A DNA stretch of 64,000 nt from Archangium primigenium (GTDB lineage: Bacteria > Myxococcota > Myxococcia > Myxococcales > Myxococcaceae). The stretch covers positions 5,580,001 to 5,644,000 of the forward strand of contig NZ_JADWYI010000001.1 in NCBI RefSeq assembly GCF_016904885.1, in the 5' to 3' direction. Each line of letters starts with the position of its first letter. Within the stretch, counting starts at the first letter, position 1. A program made the position numbers and the translations under genes. This document shows, one piece after another, positions 36,405 through 46,096 of this stretch. Under the pieces are notes generated by a model. It saw nothing but the letters and a program-made list of their open reading frames with translations. It made no database searches and was not told where the DNA came from.

Positions 36405-38873
36405 TCACGGACGCGCCGCCCCGCCGAGCGCGTCCAGAGAGGCTTGGATGTCACGGGTCAAGGCCACTTCGCCAAGGTCCATCGCGGCTTGCCGTGCGCC
36501 GACGAGCACCTCACGGGCCCGCTGCGTCTCGCCCCGTTTGGAGAGGACGAGTCCTCGCCGCCAGTCCATCGTGACGAGGCACTGACGGCAACCGGTCCGC
36601 TCGAAGCCCGCGCGCGCTTGTGCGTGCGCCGCGGAGGCCTCGTCCTCGCGGCCCAGGGCCTCGGCGACCCGTCCCAGTCCGAAGCGTGCACCCGCCTCAA
36701 GGGCACCGGGCTCGATGGCCTGGAACAGCTTCAGCGCCCCTTCGTACTTCTCCTGGGCCTCTTGTGGCTTCGATAGGTGCAGGGCCAGATCGCCCTGGCT
36801 CTTGAGCGTGTGCGCTTCTCCCAGGCGGAAGCGGTGGGACTGATAGAGGGCGAGCGCTTGCTCGTACGTGTCGCGCGCCTCGTTCTCCTCCGACATGCGC
36901 AGGGCCAAGTCTCCCTGACTCCTCAACACGCTGGCCTCTCCGAGTGGCAGTTGGGCGGTCCGGTACAGCGCGAGGGCTTGCGTGTACTTCTCCCGGGCCG
37001 CATCGAACTCCGCCAGGCGCGAGGCCAGATCGCCCTGGCTCTTGAGCGTATTGGCCTCACCCATGACCTGGCCGAGCGTCCGGTACAGCGCGAGCGCTTC
37101 CGCGAACCGTGAGCGGGCCTCCTTCATGTCCGAGGTGAGCAGCGCGACACTGCCCAGGCAGGACAGGGCATAAGGCTCGCCCTGCCGTGATCCGATGGAC
37201 CGGTACAGAGCGAGTGCTTCCGCGCATCGTGCTCGGGCCTCTTTCATGTCCGAGATGAGCAGCGCGACACCGCCCAGAGTGGCCAATGACTCCGCCTCCC
37301 CCAAGGGAGAGCCGTGTTCACGAAAGAGCGACAGCGCCTCTAGATACCGCGCGCGGGCCTCCTTCACGTCCGACGTGAGCAGTGCCACGCTTCCCAACCT
37401 GTTCAACACCGCCGCGGCGAACACGGGGACACCGATGGCGTCCCGCAGGCCCAGGGCCTGCTCATATTGACTCCGAGCCTCCTCGGGCTCGAGGAGGCGC
37501 AGCGAGAGATCGCCCAGTTCCAACCGCGTGACCGCCATCTCCATGCGGCGCCCCAGGAATCCATACAGGGCCAACTCCATTTCACGGCGCCCCCTCGCCT
37601 CCTTCAACTCCGATGTGTCCAGGCCCTCGTCTTCCAATGCCGACAGGGGAAGGCGCATCGTCGTCAGTCCAGTCGTCTGGTCCACCGACAGGGCCTCCGT
37701 GTATCTGGCCCGGGCCTCCTTGAAATCCGACAGGTGCAGGGCCAGGACACTCAGGCTCATCAGACTGAGTGCCTCGCCGTTCCGGTGCCCCGTCCGCCGA
37801 GCGCGTTGGAGCGCGTCTTCGGCGAGCGCCTTGGCCTCGGTCAGGTGCGCCGCGAGGGCGTGTGCCGTCACCCGCAGAGAACGACAGCTCCACCAGACTG
37901 GAGCGTCCGCCTCCGCCACGGTCTCGCAACGCTGGAAGAAGTTCGCGGCGCGATCGGAGCGCCCCGCCTTGAACTCGGTCAGTCCCATGACCCGCAGCAA
38001 CGTCGCCGCGCTTCGTGAGTCCGTGCGCAGCGTCTCCGAGGCACGGCGAAACAGGCGCAGCGCGCGCGGGTAGTCGTCCCGCTTGTAGAAGTGCAGTCCG
38101 CCCACGAACAGCGTGAGTCCCAACGCGTCGCCCGCGACGACTTGAGGCAGCTCCACGTTGCCCAACTCCAGGACCCATGCGGAGCGGGCCTCATCGCCAC
38201 CGCTGTCCATCATGGGCCAGTCGGGTGTGGTCATGGAGGCACGCGCGCAGAACGAGCCCGTCTCCACCTTGGGCAATTCCACCCCCGCCGAGACCTCGCC
38301 CGTGTGGATGCGGGAGTTGTCCTTCGCCTCGATCGTCGTGATGATGTTCACCAACCGCGCGCCCTGCCCCTGGCCCAGGGGACACACCGCGTCTCCCCAG
38401 AGGAGCAGGTCGGCCCCCATCGCCTTCCCGATGGCGAGCGCCGCCGTCGCGTCCTGGATGACGCACCTCAAGCGGTAGACCTCCAATTCCTTCGACGTCT
38501 GCGTCTGCGCCTGCTTCTCATCCTCTTCCATGGCCACACGGACCATGTAGTCGCGCAGCAGGCGGTCCACGGTATTGGCCGCCGCGCGACCCAGCTCGAT
38601 GTCCTCCGCCCGCTCGGAGCGGGGGCGGAAATCGGCCACGACGAAGTGCGTCGCCCCCTTGCGCTGGAATGCCTTGCGCGGAACCGTCTCCTCGCCGCAG
38701 AAGACGAATTCCCTCGCGCTCCGCTCGTGGACGGAAGACGTGCCGCTGGGGCCCCCTCCGCCCTTGTTCCTCGACGGACCGCCCGCGTGTCCGGCGGACG
38801 CGGCGAGCAGGACGACGACCAGGAGACTAAGGCCCAACGCGCGCCTTGACCGAGCCCGTGGTGATGACCCCAT
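36405..38873 (-). CDS. Secreted TPR protein
   Basis: 822 aa. A signal peptide (ALGLSLLVVVLLAASAGHAG) leads into a domain (about 35-270) with an EFVFCGEETVPRKAFQRKG block that resembles adenylate/receptor-like periplasmic modules only loosely. From about residue 290 TPR-type helices continue to the end, with seven or more units of 40 residues (ARYLEALSLFREHGSPLGEA, ARCAEALALYRSIGSRQGEP and so on) that are also repeated at DNA level. The ATG at 38873 overlaps the end of the upstream gene by 47 nt; no later start keeps the signal peptide. A periplasmic scaffold partnered with the upstream secreted protein is likely. Confidence 0.82.
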   Translation of the reverse strand: MGSSPRARSRRALGLSLLVVVLLAASAGHAGGPSRNKGGGGPSGTSSVHERSAREFVFCGEETVPRKAFQRKGATHFVVADFRPRSERAEDIELGRAAANTVDRLLRDYMVRVAMEEDEKQAQTQTSKELEVYRLRCVIQDATAALAIGKAMGADLLLWGDAVCPLGQGQGARLVNIITTIEAKDNSRIHTGEVSAGVELPKVETGSFCARASMTTPDWPMMDSGGDEARSAWVLELGNVELPQVVAGDALGLTLFVGGLHFYKRDDYPRALRLFRRASETLRTDSRSAATLLRVMGLTEFKAGRSDRAANFFQRCETVAEADAPVWWSCRSLRVTAHALAAHLTEAKALAEDALQRARRTGHRNGEALSLMSLSVLALHLSDFKEARARYTEALSVDQTTGLTTMRLPLSALEDEGLDTSELKEARGRREMELALYGFLGRRMEMAVTRLELGDLSLRLLEPEEARSQYEQALGLRDAIGVPVFAAAVLNRLGSVALLTSDVKEARARYLEALSLFREHGSPLGEAESLATLGGVALLISDMKEARARCAEALALYRSIGSRQGEPYALSCLGSVALLTSDMKEARSRFAEALALYRTLGQVMGEANTLKSQGDLASRLAEFDAAREKYTQALALYRTAQLPLGEASVLRSQGDLALRMSEENEARDTYEQALALYQSHRFRLGEAHTLKSQGDLALHLSKPQEAQEKYEGALKLFQAIEPGALEAGARFGLGRVAEALGREDEASAAHAQARAGFERTGCRQCLVTMDWRRGLVLSKRGETQRAREVLVGARQAAMDLGEVALTRDIQASLDALGGAARP

Positions 38874-39567
38874 CGCCGCTCGCCTTGATGGATTGCCGAA
38901 TGACACCGGAGCCCGTCCTGCCATCGTGAATCGCCTCCATTCCTTCCATCTCGACACGACCCCGGCCATCGGCCTCGATGTGCTGCTCGATGTCCGGCGC
39001 GGACGCGGGCGTCGACGCCGCGGCACCAGGCTGCGCCTTCACCCGCGGGGCGTCGGTGGACGTTGCGGTGTTGGAACGCGCCCGCGTGGGCTCGGAGCGC
39101 TCGGGCTTCTGTCGGCTCGACTCGCGTCCCTGTCCGAGCACCTTCCCGTAGCAATCGAGCCAGATGTCCAGCTTGCGATCCGGGACGTTCTTGGCCGCCG
39201 CCACGAGCTCCGCGAGCGTCTGTCGGTACTCCGGGTACTGGTCCTCCGCCTTCGACAGGCACCCGGACAGTCCCGCGACCCCCTTCACCTTCAACCGGTC
39301 GACGTTCAAGTCGCCGTCGAGCTTGAAGCAACCCGTCACGTGCGAGCGCAGGTTGTCCGAGTTCAGCCGGGTCTGCGCCAGGCTGTTGAAGACGGCCTCT
39401 TCACGAGGCTCGCACCCACACGACCGCCGGACGTTCGCCAGGGTCGCGGGACAGGCGCTGGCGCTCTGATCCCAGGGGGCGGACGATTGGGCGAGTCCAG
39501 GCTGGGCGCCCCCCAGGAAGAAAAACAGGCCACAGAGGACTGAACGGGCGGGTGCTCTCGTATCCAT
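38827..39567 (-). CDS. Secreted Cys-containing protein, first gene of the TPR operon
   Basis: 246 aa with a signal peptide (VLCGLFFFLGGAQPGLAQ). The mature N-terminal half holds six or more cysteines (SACPATLANVRRSCGCEP, TGCFKLDG, SGCLSKAED, WLDCYGKV), so disulfides are likely. The second half is charged and disordered (EPTRARSNTATSTDAPRVKA) and ends with short beta stretches (VIRQSIKASGDGVITTGSV). It is not recognised. The 47-nt overlap with the secreted TPR gene shows that the two are co-expressed. Confidence 0.72.
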   Translation of the reverse strand: MDTRAPARSVLCGLFFFLGGAQPGLAQSSAPWDQSASACPATLANVRRSCGCEPREEAVFNSLAQTRLNSDNLRSHVTGCFKLDGDLNVDRLKVKGVAGLSGCLSKAEDQYPEYRQTLAELVAAAKNVPDRKLDIWLDCYGKVLGQGRESSRQKPERSEPTRARSNTATSTDAPRVKAQPGAAASTPASAPDIEQHIEADGRGRVEMEGMEAIHDGRTGSGVIRQSIKASGDGVITTGSVKARVGP

Positions 39568-39585
39568 GAACTGGGTACAATGGAT

Positions 39586-40635
39586 TCAGGCATCCAGGGC
39601 GTCCAGCGCCGCGAGCACGGCGGGCACATCGCCGCGCGGCACCCGCGTACAGGGCCCGAAGCCGGCGGCCCGGTCCGTGGCGATGACGGGCAGGCCCCGC
39701 GCCGCCGCGAGCGCCACCTCCACGGGGTGGCTCTCGCACCAGGACAGGGCCAGCACGGCGTCCACGCCCTCGAGGCCCCGCTGGGCGGCCTCCGTCACCC
39801 GGGTCACCCGGGGGTGCACGAGCCGCGCGAGCGCCGTGCCCTCCGTGGGCCGCACCCACAAGCGCCACCCGGGCCGGGCCTCGAGCACGGCCAGGGCCTC
39901 GTTCAGACCTCCGCGCGCCAGGGCGGGACCCGCGAGCAGCGCCACGCGCTCGCCCTCCCCCGTGCGTGGGGCGCGTCGGGCGTGCGGTGGCTCCGGAGGC
40001 CGCAGTTCCCGCAGCTTCTCCGCCGGGACACCCGCGGCCACGAGTCGCGCATGGGCGAAGGCCCCGCGCACCCAGATCTCGTCCGCCAGCACGCGCTCGG
40101 CCTCCTGGCGCGCCACGTCCCGCGCCCGCGCCCGGTGGTTGCGCAGGAAGGCCTCTTCCGGGTGACACGCCGCCGCCTCGTCCAGGTCCGCGTGCAACTG
40201 CCGCAGCGAGGGCAAGTCCTCGATCAACACACACCGCGCCCCCCGCCGCCGCGCCGCCGCGAAGGGCTCGCGGGCGCACAGGGAGGGCGCCACCACCGTC
40301 TCCACCCGCGCGGGTACGAGCGGCGCGACGGCATGCGCCAGCCCCTCGCGCAGCAGGAAGCGGGACTGGAAGACCGCCGAGGCCGAGCGCCCCCGCAGCC
40401 GCAGCCCCGCCTCCACCGCCCACCAGCCCGGAAGGCCCCACACCCGCGCGCCCTCGGACACGGCGGGCACCCGGCGGCGCCACGCCGCGCGCAGCCGCGC
40501 GGGCACGGCGGACCAGCGCTCGGGGCCCGCGGGCAGGGACCAGGGGGCGCACACGTCCGCGGGTGGGCCCTCGCCCAGCACGGTGGCCAGCCGCGCGAGC
40601 CACGGCGCGGGCTCCGGCACGAGCACGAGCCTCAT
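39586..40635 (-). CDS. GT4-type glycosyltransferase-like protein
   Basis: 349 aa. The N-terminal half shows alternating strands and helices without an obvious donor motif. The mid-region DEIWVRGAFAHARLVAAGVP and EKLRELRPPEP is the typical linker of GT-B (GT4) glycosyltransferases. The C-terminal Rossmann half has RVALLAGPALARGGLNEALA, RVTEAAQRGLEGVDAVLALS and ESHPVEVALAAARGLPVIAT. The conserved E of the EX7E motif is best matched in ESHPVEVALA. Donor and acceptor are unknown. It overlaps the upstream VanW-type gene by ATGA (40632-40635), so the two products are probably used together on the same surface polymer. Confidence 0.75.
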   Translation of the reverse strand: MRLVLVPEPAPWLARLATVLGEGPPADVCAPWSLPAGPERWSAVPARLRAAWRRRVPAVSEGARVWGLPGWWAVEAGLRLRGRSASAVFQSRFLLREGLAHAVAPLVPARVETVVAPSLCAREPFAAARRRGARCVLIEDLPSLRQLHADLDEAAACHPEEAFLRNHRARARDVARQEAERVLADEIWVRGAFAHARLVAAGVPAEKLRELRPPEPPHARRAPRTGEGERVALLAGPALARGGLNEALAVLEARPGWRLWVRPTEGTALARLVHPRVTRVTEAAQRGLEGVDAVLALSWCESHPVEVALAAARGLPVIATDRAAGFGPCTRVPRGDVPAVLAALDALDA

Positions 40636-41525
40636 GGCCCACGGCCCTCGTGCGCGGGCACCTCGACCCGGGCGTGGCACGCCGTCTCGCCGCACGACAG
40701 ACAGGTGCGCTGGCGCGCCGCCGCATCGAGCAGCCGGCGCCGGTTCTCCGCGATCGTCCCCGTCTCCAGGAGCCGGCCCGTGGCCACGTCCTCCACCGCG
40801 CGCACGATGCGGTTGGAGCGCACCGGGCCCTCGGCGGTCTCCACGCGGGTGTCGTCCTCGGCCCACAACCGGGAGCGCGTCCGGGGGGGCGCCTCGCCGT
40901 GGAGGCTCAGCCGCAACTGCCCGTCCACCACCCGGGCCCCGAGCCGCACCGGCCCCTCGCGCGGCGCCACCACCAGATCCACGTAGGGCCAGGCCACCGT
41001 GGCATCCAGGCCCCAGAGCACGCCCGGCGCGGGGGGCACGGCCTCCAGCGTGTGCCCGGAGCGCTCGAGGATGTGCCAGCCCTGACGCGCCGCCAGCTCG
41101 AAGAGCGCATTGGCCAGCAGGCAGATGCCGCCGCCGAGCGAGGGCGTGAGGCACCCGCCGCGCAAGGACAGGCCGTGCTGGAAGCCCGCGTGCGCCGAGA
41201 GCCGCCCGAGCACCCGCCAGAAGGACACGGGCCGCTCGGGGGTCACCCACAGCCCGTCGAAGGCGGGCGCCGCGAGCCGCACGTTGTGCTGCTTGCCGGC
41301 CTCCAGCCTCGGGTCCGCCTCGGGATCCGCCCGCGCCAGGTCCACGCGGTGGACGGCCTGGAGGACGGACAACCCCTGGGAGGGCGCGAGCCGGGGCGCG
41401 GGCCAGCGCTCGGGCGTGGCCGTCCAGCGTGCCAGCCGCTGGGCCTGGAGCACGAGCTGCTTGCCGCGCCGCCACCACAACGCCGGAGCGGACAGGTCGG
41501 AGAGACGGGGGGCCGGAGGGCGCAT
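40632..41525 (-). CDS. VanW-like protein
   Basis: 297 aa. The block GGCLTPSLGGGICLLANALFELAARQGWHILERSGHT corresponds to the VanW core, a Gly-rich turn then a helix and a His; it is cited here only by position, about residues 122-158. Upstream come FDGLWVTPERPVSFWRVLGR and downstream GLDATVAWPYVDLVV. A C-terminal CLSCGETACHARVE segment carries three Cys and one His that could bind zinc. VanW proteins accompany some vancomycin clusters, but their function is unproven, and no van genes are present. The gene is divergent from tpx (90 nt) and coupled to the glycosyltransferase by a 4-nt overlap. Confidence 0.78.
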   Translation of the reverse strand: MRPPAPRLSDLSAPALWWRRGKQLVLQAQRLARWTATPERWPAPRLAPSQGLSVLQAVHRVDLARADPEADPRLEAGKQHNVRLAAPAFDGLWVTPERPVSFWRVLGRLSAHAGFQHGLSLRGGCLTPSLGGGICLLANALFELAARQGWHILERSGHTLEAVPPAPGVLWGLDATVAWPYVDLVVAPREGPVRLGARVVDGQLRLSLHGEAPPRTRSRLWAEDDTRVETAEGPVRSNRIVRAVEDVATGRLLETGTIAENRRRLLDAAARQRTCLSCGETACHARVEVPAHEGRGP

Positions 41526-41615
41526 GAGATGGGGATGATGCAACGTTTCCCTGGCGCTCGTCCCGGGGGGCCGGGTAGACGGGGCGCCTTTCCCCTCCCC
41601 GGAGACACGGACGCC

Positions 41616-42107
41616 ATGGCGAAGATCACCTTGAAGGGCAACCCCATCCACACCCAGGGCGAGCTGCCCGCCGTGGGCAGCACGGCGCCGGACGCCACGC
41701 TCACGGGCACGGACCTGGCGGACAAGAAGCTCTCGTCCATTCCGGGCAAGCGCGTGCTCAACATCTTCCCCAGCATCGACACCGGGGTGTGCGCCGCGTC
41801 GGTGCGCGAGTTCAACCAGCGCGCCACCCAGACGCCGGGCGTCACCGTGCTCAACATCTCCATGGATCTGCCCTTCGCGCTCAAGCGCTTCTGCGGCGCC
41901 GAGGACATCGAGAAGGCGCAGAGCTTCTCGGGCTTCCGGGGAGACTTCGGCCAGCAGTTCGGCGTCACCATCCAGGACGGGGGCCTGGCGGGCCTGTACG
42001 CGCGCGCCATCGTCGTGCTGGACGAGGGCGGCAAGGTGCTGCACACCGAGCAGGTGCCGGAGATCGCCCAGGAGCCCAACTACGACGCGGCGCTCGCGAA
42101 GCTGTAG
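41616..42107 (+). CDS. tpx: Thiol peroxidase (Tpx)
   Basis: 163 aa, the usual length for Tpx. The protein opens AKITLKGNPIHTQGELPAVG, carries the peroxidatic C59 in SIDTGVCAASVREF and the resolving C93 in LKRFCGAEDIE, and ends with LHTEQVPEIAQEPNYDAALA. This is an atypical 2-Cys peroxiredoxin that reduces alkyl and hydrogen peroxides using thioredoxin in the cytoplasm. A purine-rich GGAGA lies about 11 nt upstream of the ATG. It is monocistronic and divergent from the VanW-like gene. Confidence 0.97.
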   Translation: MAKITLKGNPIHTQGELPAVGSTAPDATLTGTDLADKKLSSIPGKRVLNIFPSIDTGVCAASVREFNQRATQTPGVTVLNISMDLPFALKRFCGAEDIEKAQSFSGFRGDFGQQFGVTIQDGGLAGLYARAIVVLDEGGKVLHTEQVPEIAQEPNYDAALAKL

Positions 42108-42120
42108 CCCGCGCGGGGCC

Positions 42121-42387
42121 TCACGGCGCGGCGCGTTTGACGCGCGCGCGCTGGAGGGCCTCGAAGCGCGCCCGATCCTTCGGGGGCGTGGTGGCCACGA
42201 GCCCCTCGAGCAGTCGCTGGGAGCTCTGGAAGATCTCCTCCACGGCGCGCTCGAAGGCCTCGGTGTTCTTCTGGGAGGGCTTGCGCGTGCCGGCGATCTT
42301 CCGGACGAACTGGAGCGCCGCGGCGCGCACGTCCTCCTTGGTGGCGGGGGGCGCGAAGTTGAACAGGGGCTTGATGCTTCGGCACAT
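42121..42387 (-). CDS. DUF2277 family protein
   Basis: 88 aa. The start MCRSIKPLFNFAPPATKEDV followed by RAAALQFVRKIAGTRKPS and EAFERAVEEI matches DUF2277, a small helical family found in actinobacteria and proteobacteria with no known role. The conserved Cys at position 2 is retained. It has a short basic C-terminal extension (RARVKRAAP). It converges on tpx (13-nt gap) and lies 26 nt downstream of the SDR gene on the same strand, so the two may be co-transcribed. Confidence 0.9.
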   Translation of the reverse strand: MCRSIKPLFNFAPPATKEDVRAAALQFVRKIAGTRKPSQKNTEAFERAVEEIFQSSQRLLEGLVATTPPKDRARFEALQRARVKRAAP

Positions 42388-42413
42388 GCCCCCGAGCCTA
42401 CCCCACCCCGCGC

Positions 42414-43151
42414 TCAGTAGCCCTGGGCGGTCGGCCGCACCACGAGCTCGTTGACGTCCACGTCCGCCGGCTGATCGATGGCGAAGGCGATGGCCCGGGC
42501 GATGGCCTCGGCCGGGAGCAGATCCTTGCGGTACTGCTCGATCGCCAGGCGCCGCAGCTCGGGATCCGAGATGGACAGGGCCAGCTCGCTCTCGGTGGCG
42601 CCCGGGGCCACGAGCGTCACGCGGATGGAGCCGCCCACCTCCTGGCGCAGGCCCTCGGAGATGGCGCGCACGGCGAACTTGGTGCCCGAGTACACGGCGG
42701 CGGTGGGCACCACGACGCGGTCGGCCACCGAGGTGACGTGGATGAACTGCCCCGAGCCCTGGCGCTGGAACCCGGGCAGCGCGGCGGCGATGCCGAAGAG
42801 CACGCCCTTGAGGTTCACGTCCACCATGCGCTCCCACTCGTCCACCTTGAGCTGCGCGATGGGCGAGAGCGGCATGAGCCCCGCGTTGCTCACGAGCACG
42901 TCCAGCCGGCCGAAGCGCTCCCCGGCGAAGTCCACGAAGGCACGCACGTCCTCGCGCCGCGTCACGTCCAGCGCCCGGAACGCCACCCGGCCGCCCTTCC
43001 CCTCCAGCTCCGAGGCCAGCGCCGCCAGCCGCTCGGTGCGCCGCGCCCCAATGACCACCTTCGCGCCCCGCGCGGCCAACACCCGCGCCGTGGCCTCGCC
43101 AATGCCGCTGGACGCGCCGGTGATCGCGACGACCTTGTCTTCCATCCGCAT
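42414..43151 (-). CDS. Classical short-chain dehydrogenase/reductase
   Basis: 245 aa. Cofactor motif TGASSGIG, NNAG-type motif as SNAG, catalytic triad S-Y-K in HVTSVADR and AVYSGTKFAVR, and the downstream APGATESEL. An Arg-containing GARRTERL after the second strand suggests NADPH preference. Length and pattern match many bacterial NADP-dependent oxidoreductases induced by stress; the substrate cannot be told. The start at 43151 has an alternative at 43145. It is divergent from a LysR regulator, with 114 bases between the starts that contain a T-N11-A site, so it is probably that regulator's target. Confidence 0.9.
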   Translation of the reverse strand: MRMEDKVVAITGASSGIGEATARVLAARGAKVVIGARRTERLAALASELEGKGGRVAFRALDVTRREDVRAFVDFAGERFGRLDVLVSNAGLMPLSPIAQLKVDEWERMVDVNLKGVLFGIAAALPGFQRQGSGQFIHVTSVADRVVVPTAAVYSGTKFAVRAISEGLRQEVGGSIRVTLVAPGATESELALSISDPELRRLAIEQYRKDLLPAEAIARAIAFAIDQPADVDVNELVVRPTAQGY

Positions 43152-43217
43152 GTCCCACTCCTTGTCGGGCCCTCAAGGGCCTCGTGCTGTTGGGACAGAA
43201 GTACGCGGCGGATTAGA

Positions 43218-43232
43218 ATGCTTCCAGCGCAT
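43218..43232. promoter_or_regulatory. LysR-type T-N11-A operator
   Basis: ATGC-TTCCAGC-GCAT, a 4-bp inverted repeat around 7 bases, with the T and A spaced 11 apart as in classical LysR boxes. It lies in the divergent promoter region between the SDR and LysR genes. A second dyad, CTGT-TGGG-ACAG (43187-43198), lies closer to the SDR gene. Confidence 0.5.
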
Positions 43233-43265
43233 GTGGCTCAGTTCAAGCATGACAGGGAGTCATGG

Positions 43266-44168
43266 ATGGCGATCGACGGTGGGCTGCTCAGTGGACTCGG
43301 CGTGGTGGCGGCGGTGGTGGAGGCGGGCAATTTCATCGGGGCGGCGCGGGTGCTGGGGCTGACGCAGTCCGGGGTGAGCCGCGCGGTGGCACGGCTGGAG
43401 CAGCGGGTGGGCCTGCGGCTGTTCGATCGCACCTCGCGCGCCGTCACCCTGACGGACGAGGGCCGGCGCTTCTATGAGGAGGTGGCCCCGCTGCTCGCGG
43501 GCATCGAGGACGCGACGGCGGCGGTGGCCGGGGCCCGCACGACGGTGCGGGGCCGCCTGCGGGTGAACGTGGACGCGGCGTTCGGGCACTACGTGCTCTC
43601 CCCCCACCTGGGCACCTTCCTCGCGCGCCACCCGGAGCTGGAGCTGGAGCTCGTGGTGCGCGACCGCATCGGGGACCTGGTGGCCGAGGGCCTGGACGTG
43701 GCGGTGCGCTTCGGGGACCCCGAGCCCTCGGGCCTCATCCGCCTGCGGCTCGCGTACTACCGGGTGGTGACGTGCGCCTCGCCCGACTACGTGGCGCGCC
43801 ACGGCCTGCCCCAGCATCCGAGCGACCTCCTGCACGCGGCGCACGAGTGCATCCGGATCCGCGAGCCCTTCACCGGGCGCTTCTTCGAGTGGGAGTTCCA
43901 GCGGGGCGAGGAGGTACTCCCAATCGACGTCGGGGGGCGGCTCGTGGTGAACGACGCGGGCAGCCTCATCGGGGCCCTGCTCGGGGGCCATGGCATCGGC
44001 CAACCTTTCGAGTTCGCCGTGCGGGAGCTGCTCGACGCGGGCCGGCTCGTGCAGCTGCTCCCCGACTGGTCGGACGAACACTACCCGGTGCATGTGTACC
44101 ACCGCTCGCGCGAGCACCCGGCCGCCAAGGTGCGTGCCTTCCTCGACTTCCTCCAGACGCTCGCCTGA
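43266..44168 (+). CDS. LysR-family transcriptional regulator
   Basis: 300 aa. The winged-helix N-terminus contains [40 protein letters not shown] and [17 protein letters not shown]. The effector domain begins [20 protein letters not shown] and carries the [14 protein letters not shown] and [16 protein letters not shown] elements. The group (the CrgA/DmlR-like PBP2 type, with RFGDP) often controls a divergently placed oxidoreductase, which is the arrangement here. The start at 43266 was chosen over the out-of-frame ATG at 43262. Confidence 0.92.
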   Translation: MAIDGGLLSGLGVVAAVVEAGNFIGAARVLGLTQSGVSRAVARLEQRVGLRLFDRTSRAVTLTDEGRRFYEEVAPLLAGIEDATAAVAGARTTVRGRLRVNVDAAFGHYVLSPHLGTFLARHPELELELVVRDRIGDLVAEGLDVAVRFGDPEPSGLIRLRLAYYRVVTCASPDYVARHGLPQHPSDLLHAAHECIRIREPFTGRFFEWEFQRGEEVLPIDVGGRLVVNDAGSLIGALLGGHGIGQPFEFAVRELLDAGRLVQLLPDWSDEHYPVHVYHRSREHPAAKVRAFLDFLQTLA

Positions 44169-44302
44169 CGGCTCGCCCCACCACCGCCCTTCGCCTCCGG
44201 GTGAAAAGATTCGAGGGGAAAAGGAAACTTCGCCCTGGGAGCCGCGATAATCCCCCCACGACTTGCCCGTCCCTCGGGATGAGGCCTTCCGGAACGGTGT
44301 CC

Positions 44303-46060
44303 ATGGCTGGAGTGAGCAACTACAAGGTTCGTTCGGGTGACACGCTGTCGGGGATCGCGGCGCGCAACAACACCACGGTGGATGCGCTGGCCAAGGCCAA
44401 CGGCATCAAGAACCCGGACAGGCTCACCGCCGGACAGACCTTGAAGATGCCGGACGGCTTCGACGCCTCCAAGGGCGGCAAGTCGGGCGGCGCGTACACG
44501 GTGCGCTCCGGTGACACCCTGTCGGGCATCGCCCAGCGCAACAACACCACGGTGGCCGCGCTCGCCCAGGCCAACGGCATCAAGAACACGAACAAGATTT
44601 CCGTGGGCCAGCAGCTGAAGATGCCGGGCGCGTCCAGCTTCGAGCCCACCGCCCCGGGCAAGTCCGCCCCGCGGCCCTCCACCCCGGCGCCGACCCCGGC
44701 CCCGGCCACCTCCCGGCCGTCCGCTCCGGCCGGAGCGCCGCCCGCGGGCGAGGTGCTCGGCGGCCTGAGCCGCAAGTACGAGGCGCGCGGCGCCGGCACC
44801 GTGTCCACCGGCAAGGGGGACCACGGCGGCGTGTCCTACGGCTCCTACCAGTTCGCCACCAACAACGGCTCGGCGCAGGCCTTCGTCAACTCGCTCAAGA
44901 CGAGCCACCCGCAGTACCACGCGGCCCTCGGCGGCCACGAGCCCGGCTCCAAGGCCTTCTCCGCCGCCTGGAAGGATCTGGCCGCCAAGGATCCCCAGGG
45001 CTTCGACAAGGCCCAGCACGACTACATCCAGGCCACGCACTACGACGTGGGCGCCGCGGAGATCAAGAAGGCCACCGGCCTGGACGTGAACACGCGCTCG
45101 CACGCCCTGCGGGACGTGGCCTGGTCCACCTCCGTGCAGCACGGCCCCAAGGCGGCCGATGACATCTTCAAGACGGCGCTCAAGGGGCGCGACCCCGCCA
45201 CGGTGAGCGACGCGCAGCTCATCAAGGACATCTACGCCGAGCGCGGCCGCGTGCGCGCCGACGGCAAGCTGGCGCACTTCCCCCGCAGCTCCACCGACGT
45301 GCAGAAGGGCGTGGCCGATCGCTTCAAGGCCGAGTCCCGTGACGCGCTGGCCATGCTCGAGCGCGAGGGCTCCAAGCCGGCCGCGCCCGCCGCCCAGCCC
45401 GCGGCCAGCCAGCCCGCGACGAACAAGCCCGTGCCCACGCCGGCCCCCCGCCCCAACCGCCCGGCGAACTCCGGCCCCAGCACCGAGACCCACCCCAACG
45501 ACACCACGCAGGTGAAGCCGGGCGCCACGCCGGCCAAGCACGTGAACGTGCCCTTCTACAGCCAGTTCGAGGGCGGCCACGGCTACGAGCCGAGCAACAC
45601 CGCGTGCTTCAAGGCGGCCACGGCCATGGCGGGTGCCTCGGGCGCCCGGGTGCTCGGGCCGGCCGACCGCATCCAGGTGGGCACGAGCGAGAACAGCAAG
45701 GGCCAGCTCGAGGTCAACTCCAAGAAGGCCGCCGAGGGCCGCGCCTACATCGACCAGCAGCTCGACAAGGGCAAGCCGGTGGTCGTGGGCGTGAGCCACA
45801 AGGACTCCGACTACAACGTGGACGGGCTGACCGATCACTTCGTCACCATCACCGGCCGGGGCGTGGACGACAAGGGCCGCACCTTCTACACGTTCCACGA
45901 TCCGGGCACGACCAACGCGAGCCGCGGCAAGGACACCAACCCCAACAACCGCTTCTACGTGGACGCCAAGACGGGCGCGATGACGCGTCCGGGCTCGGCC
46001 GCCACGGGCGCCGTGACCGAGCGCCGCTACGACGTGGCCATGGTGCGCCGCAACGGCTAG
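44303..46060 (+). CDS. LysM x2 - VgrG3-type lysozyme - C39-like peptidase fusion
   Basis: 585 aa. Two LysM repeats ([17 protein letters not shown] and [17 protein letters not shown]) are followed by a Pro/Ala linker, then a domain beginning [19 protein letters not shown] with [20 protein letters not shown]. The latter is the fold of the VgrG3 C-terminal muramidase/chitosanase-like domain. After a second Pro-rich linker, a C39-type papain-like domain has C435 in [14 protein letters not shown] and H512 in [10 protein letters not shown]. No signal peptide is visible from either ATG (44303 or 44279), so export must be by lysis, type VI or another route. I infer a peptidoglycan-targeting effector. 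A strong terminator follows. Confidence 0.83.
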   Translation: MAGVSNYKVRSGDTLSGIAARNNTTVDALAKANGIKNPDRLTAGQTLKMPDGFDASKGGKSGGAYTVRSGDTLSGIAQRNNTTVAALAQANGIKNTNKISVGQQLKMPGASSFEPTAPGKSAPRPSTPAPTPAPATSRPSAPAGAPPAGEVLGGLSRKYEARGAGTVSTGKGDHGGVSYGSYQFATNNGSAQAFVNSLKTSHPQYHAALGGHEPGSKAFSAAWKDLAAKDPQGFDKAQHDYIQATHYDVGAAEIKKATGLDVNTRSHALRDVAWSTSVQHGPKAADDIFKTALKGRDPATVSDAQLIKDIYAERGRVRADGKLAHFPRSSTDVQKGVADRFKAESRDALAMLEREGSKPAAPAAQPAASQPATNKPVPTPAPRPNRPANSGPSTETHPNDTTQVKPGATPAKHVNVPFYSQFEGGHGYEPSNTACFKAATAMAGASGARVLGPADRIQVGTSENSKGQLEVNSKKAAEGRAYIDQQLDKGKPVVVGVSHKDSDYNVDGLTDHFVTITGRGVDDKGRTFYTFHDPGTTNASRGKDTNPNNRFYVDAKTGAMTRPGSAATGAVTERRYDVAMVRRNG

Positions 46061-46096
46061 CCGGCCGGGCCTCGCGCCCCGCCCATGAAGCACGAA

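Noticed and set aside
36405-38873. DNA-level repeats inside the secreted TPR gene as a mobile or satellite element
   Set aside because: The period of about 120 bases keeps the frame and corresponds to 40-residue TPR units, so it is explained by the protein repeats.
40632-41525. Vancomycin-resistance function for the VanW-like gene
   Set aside because: None of the essential vanH, vanA/B or vanX genes is present, and VanW has no proven resistance role.
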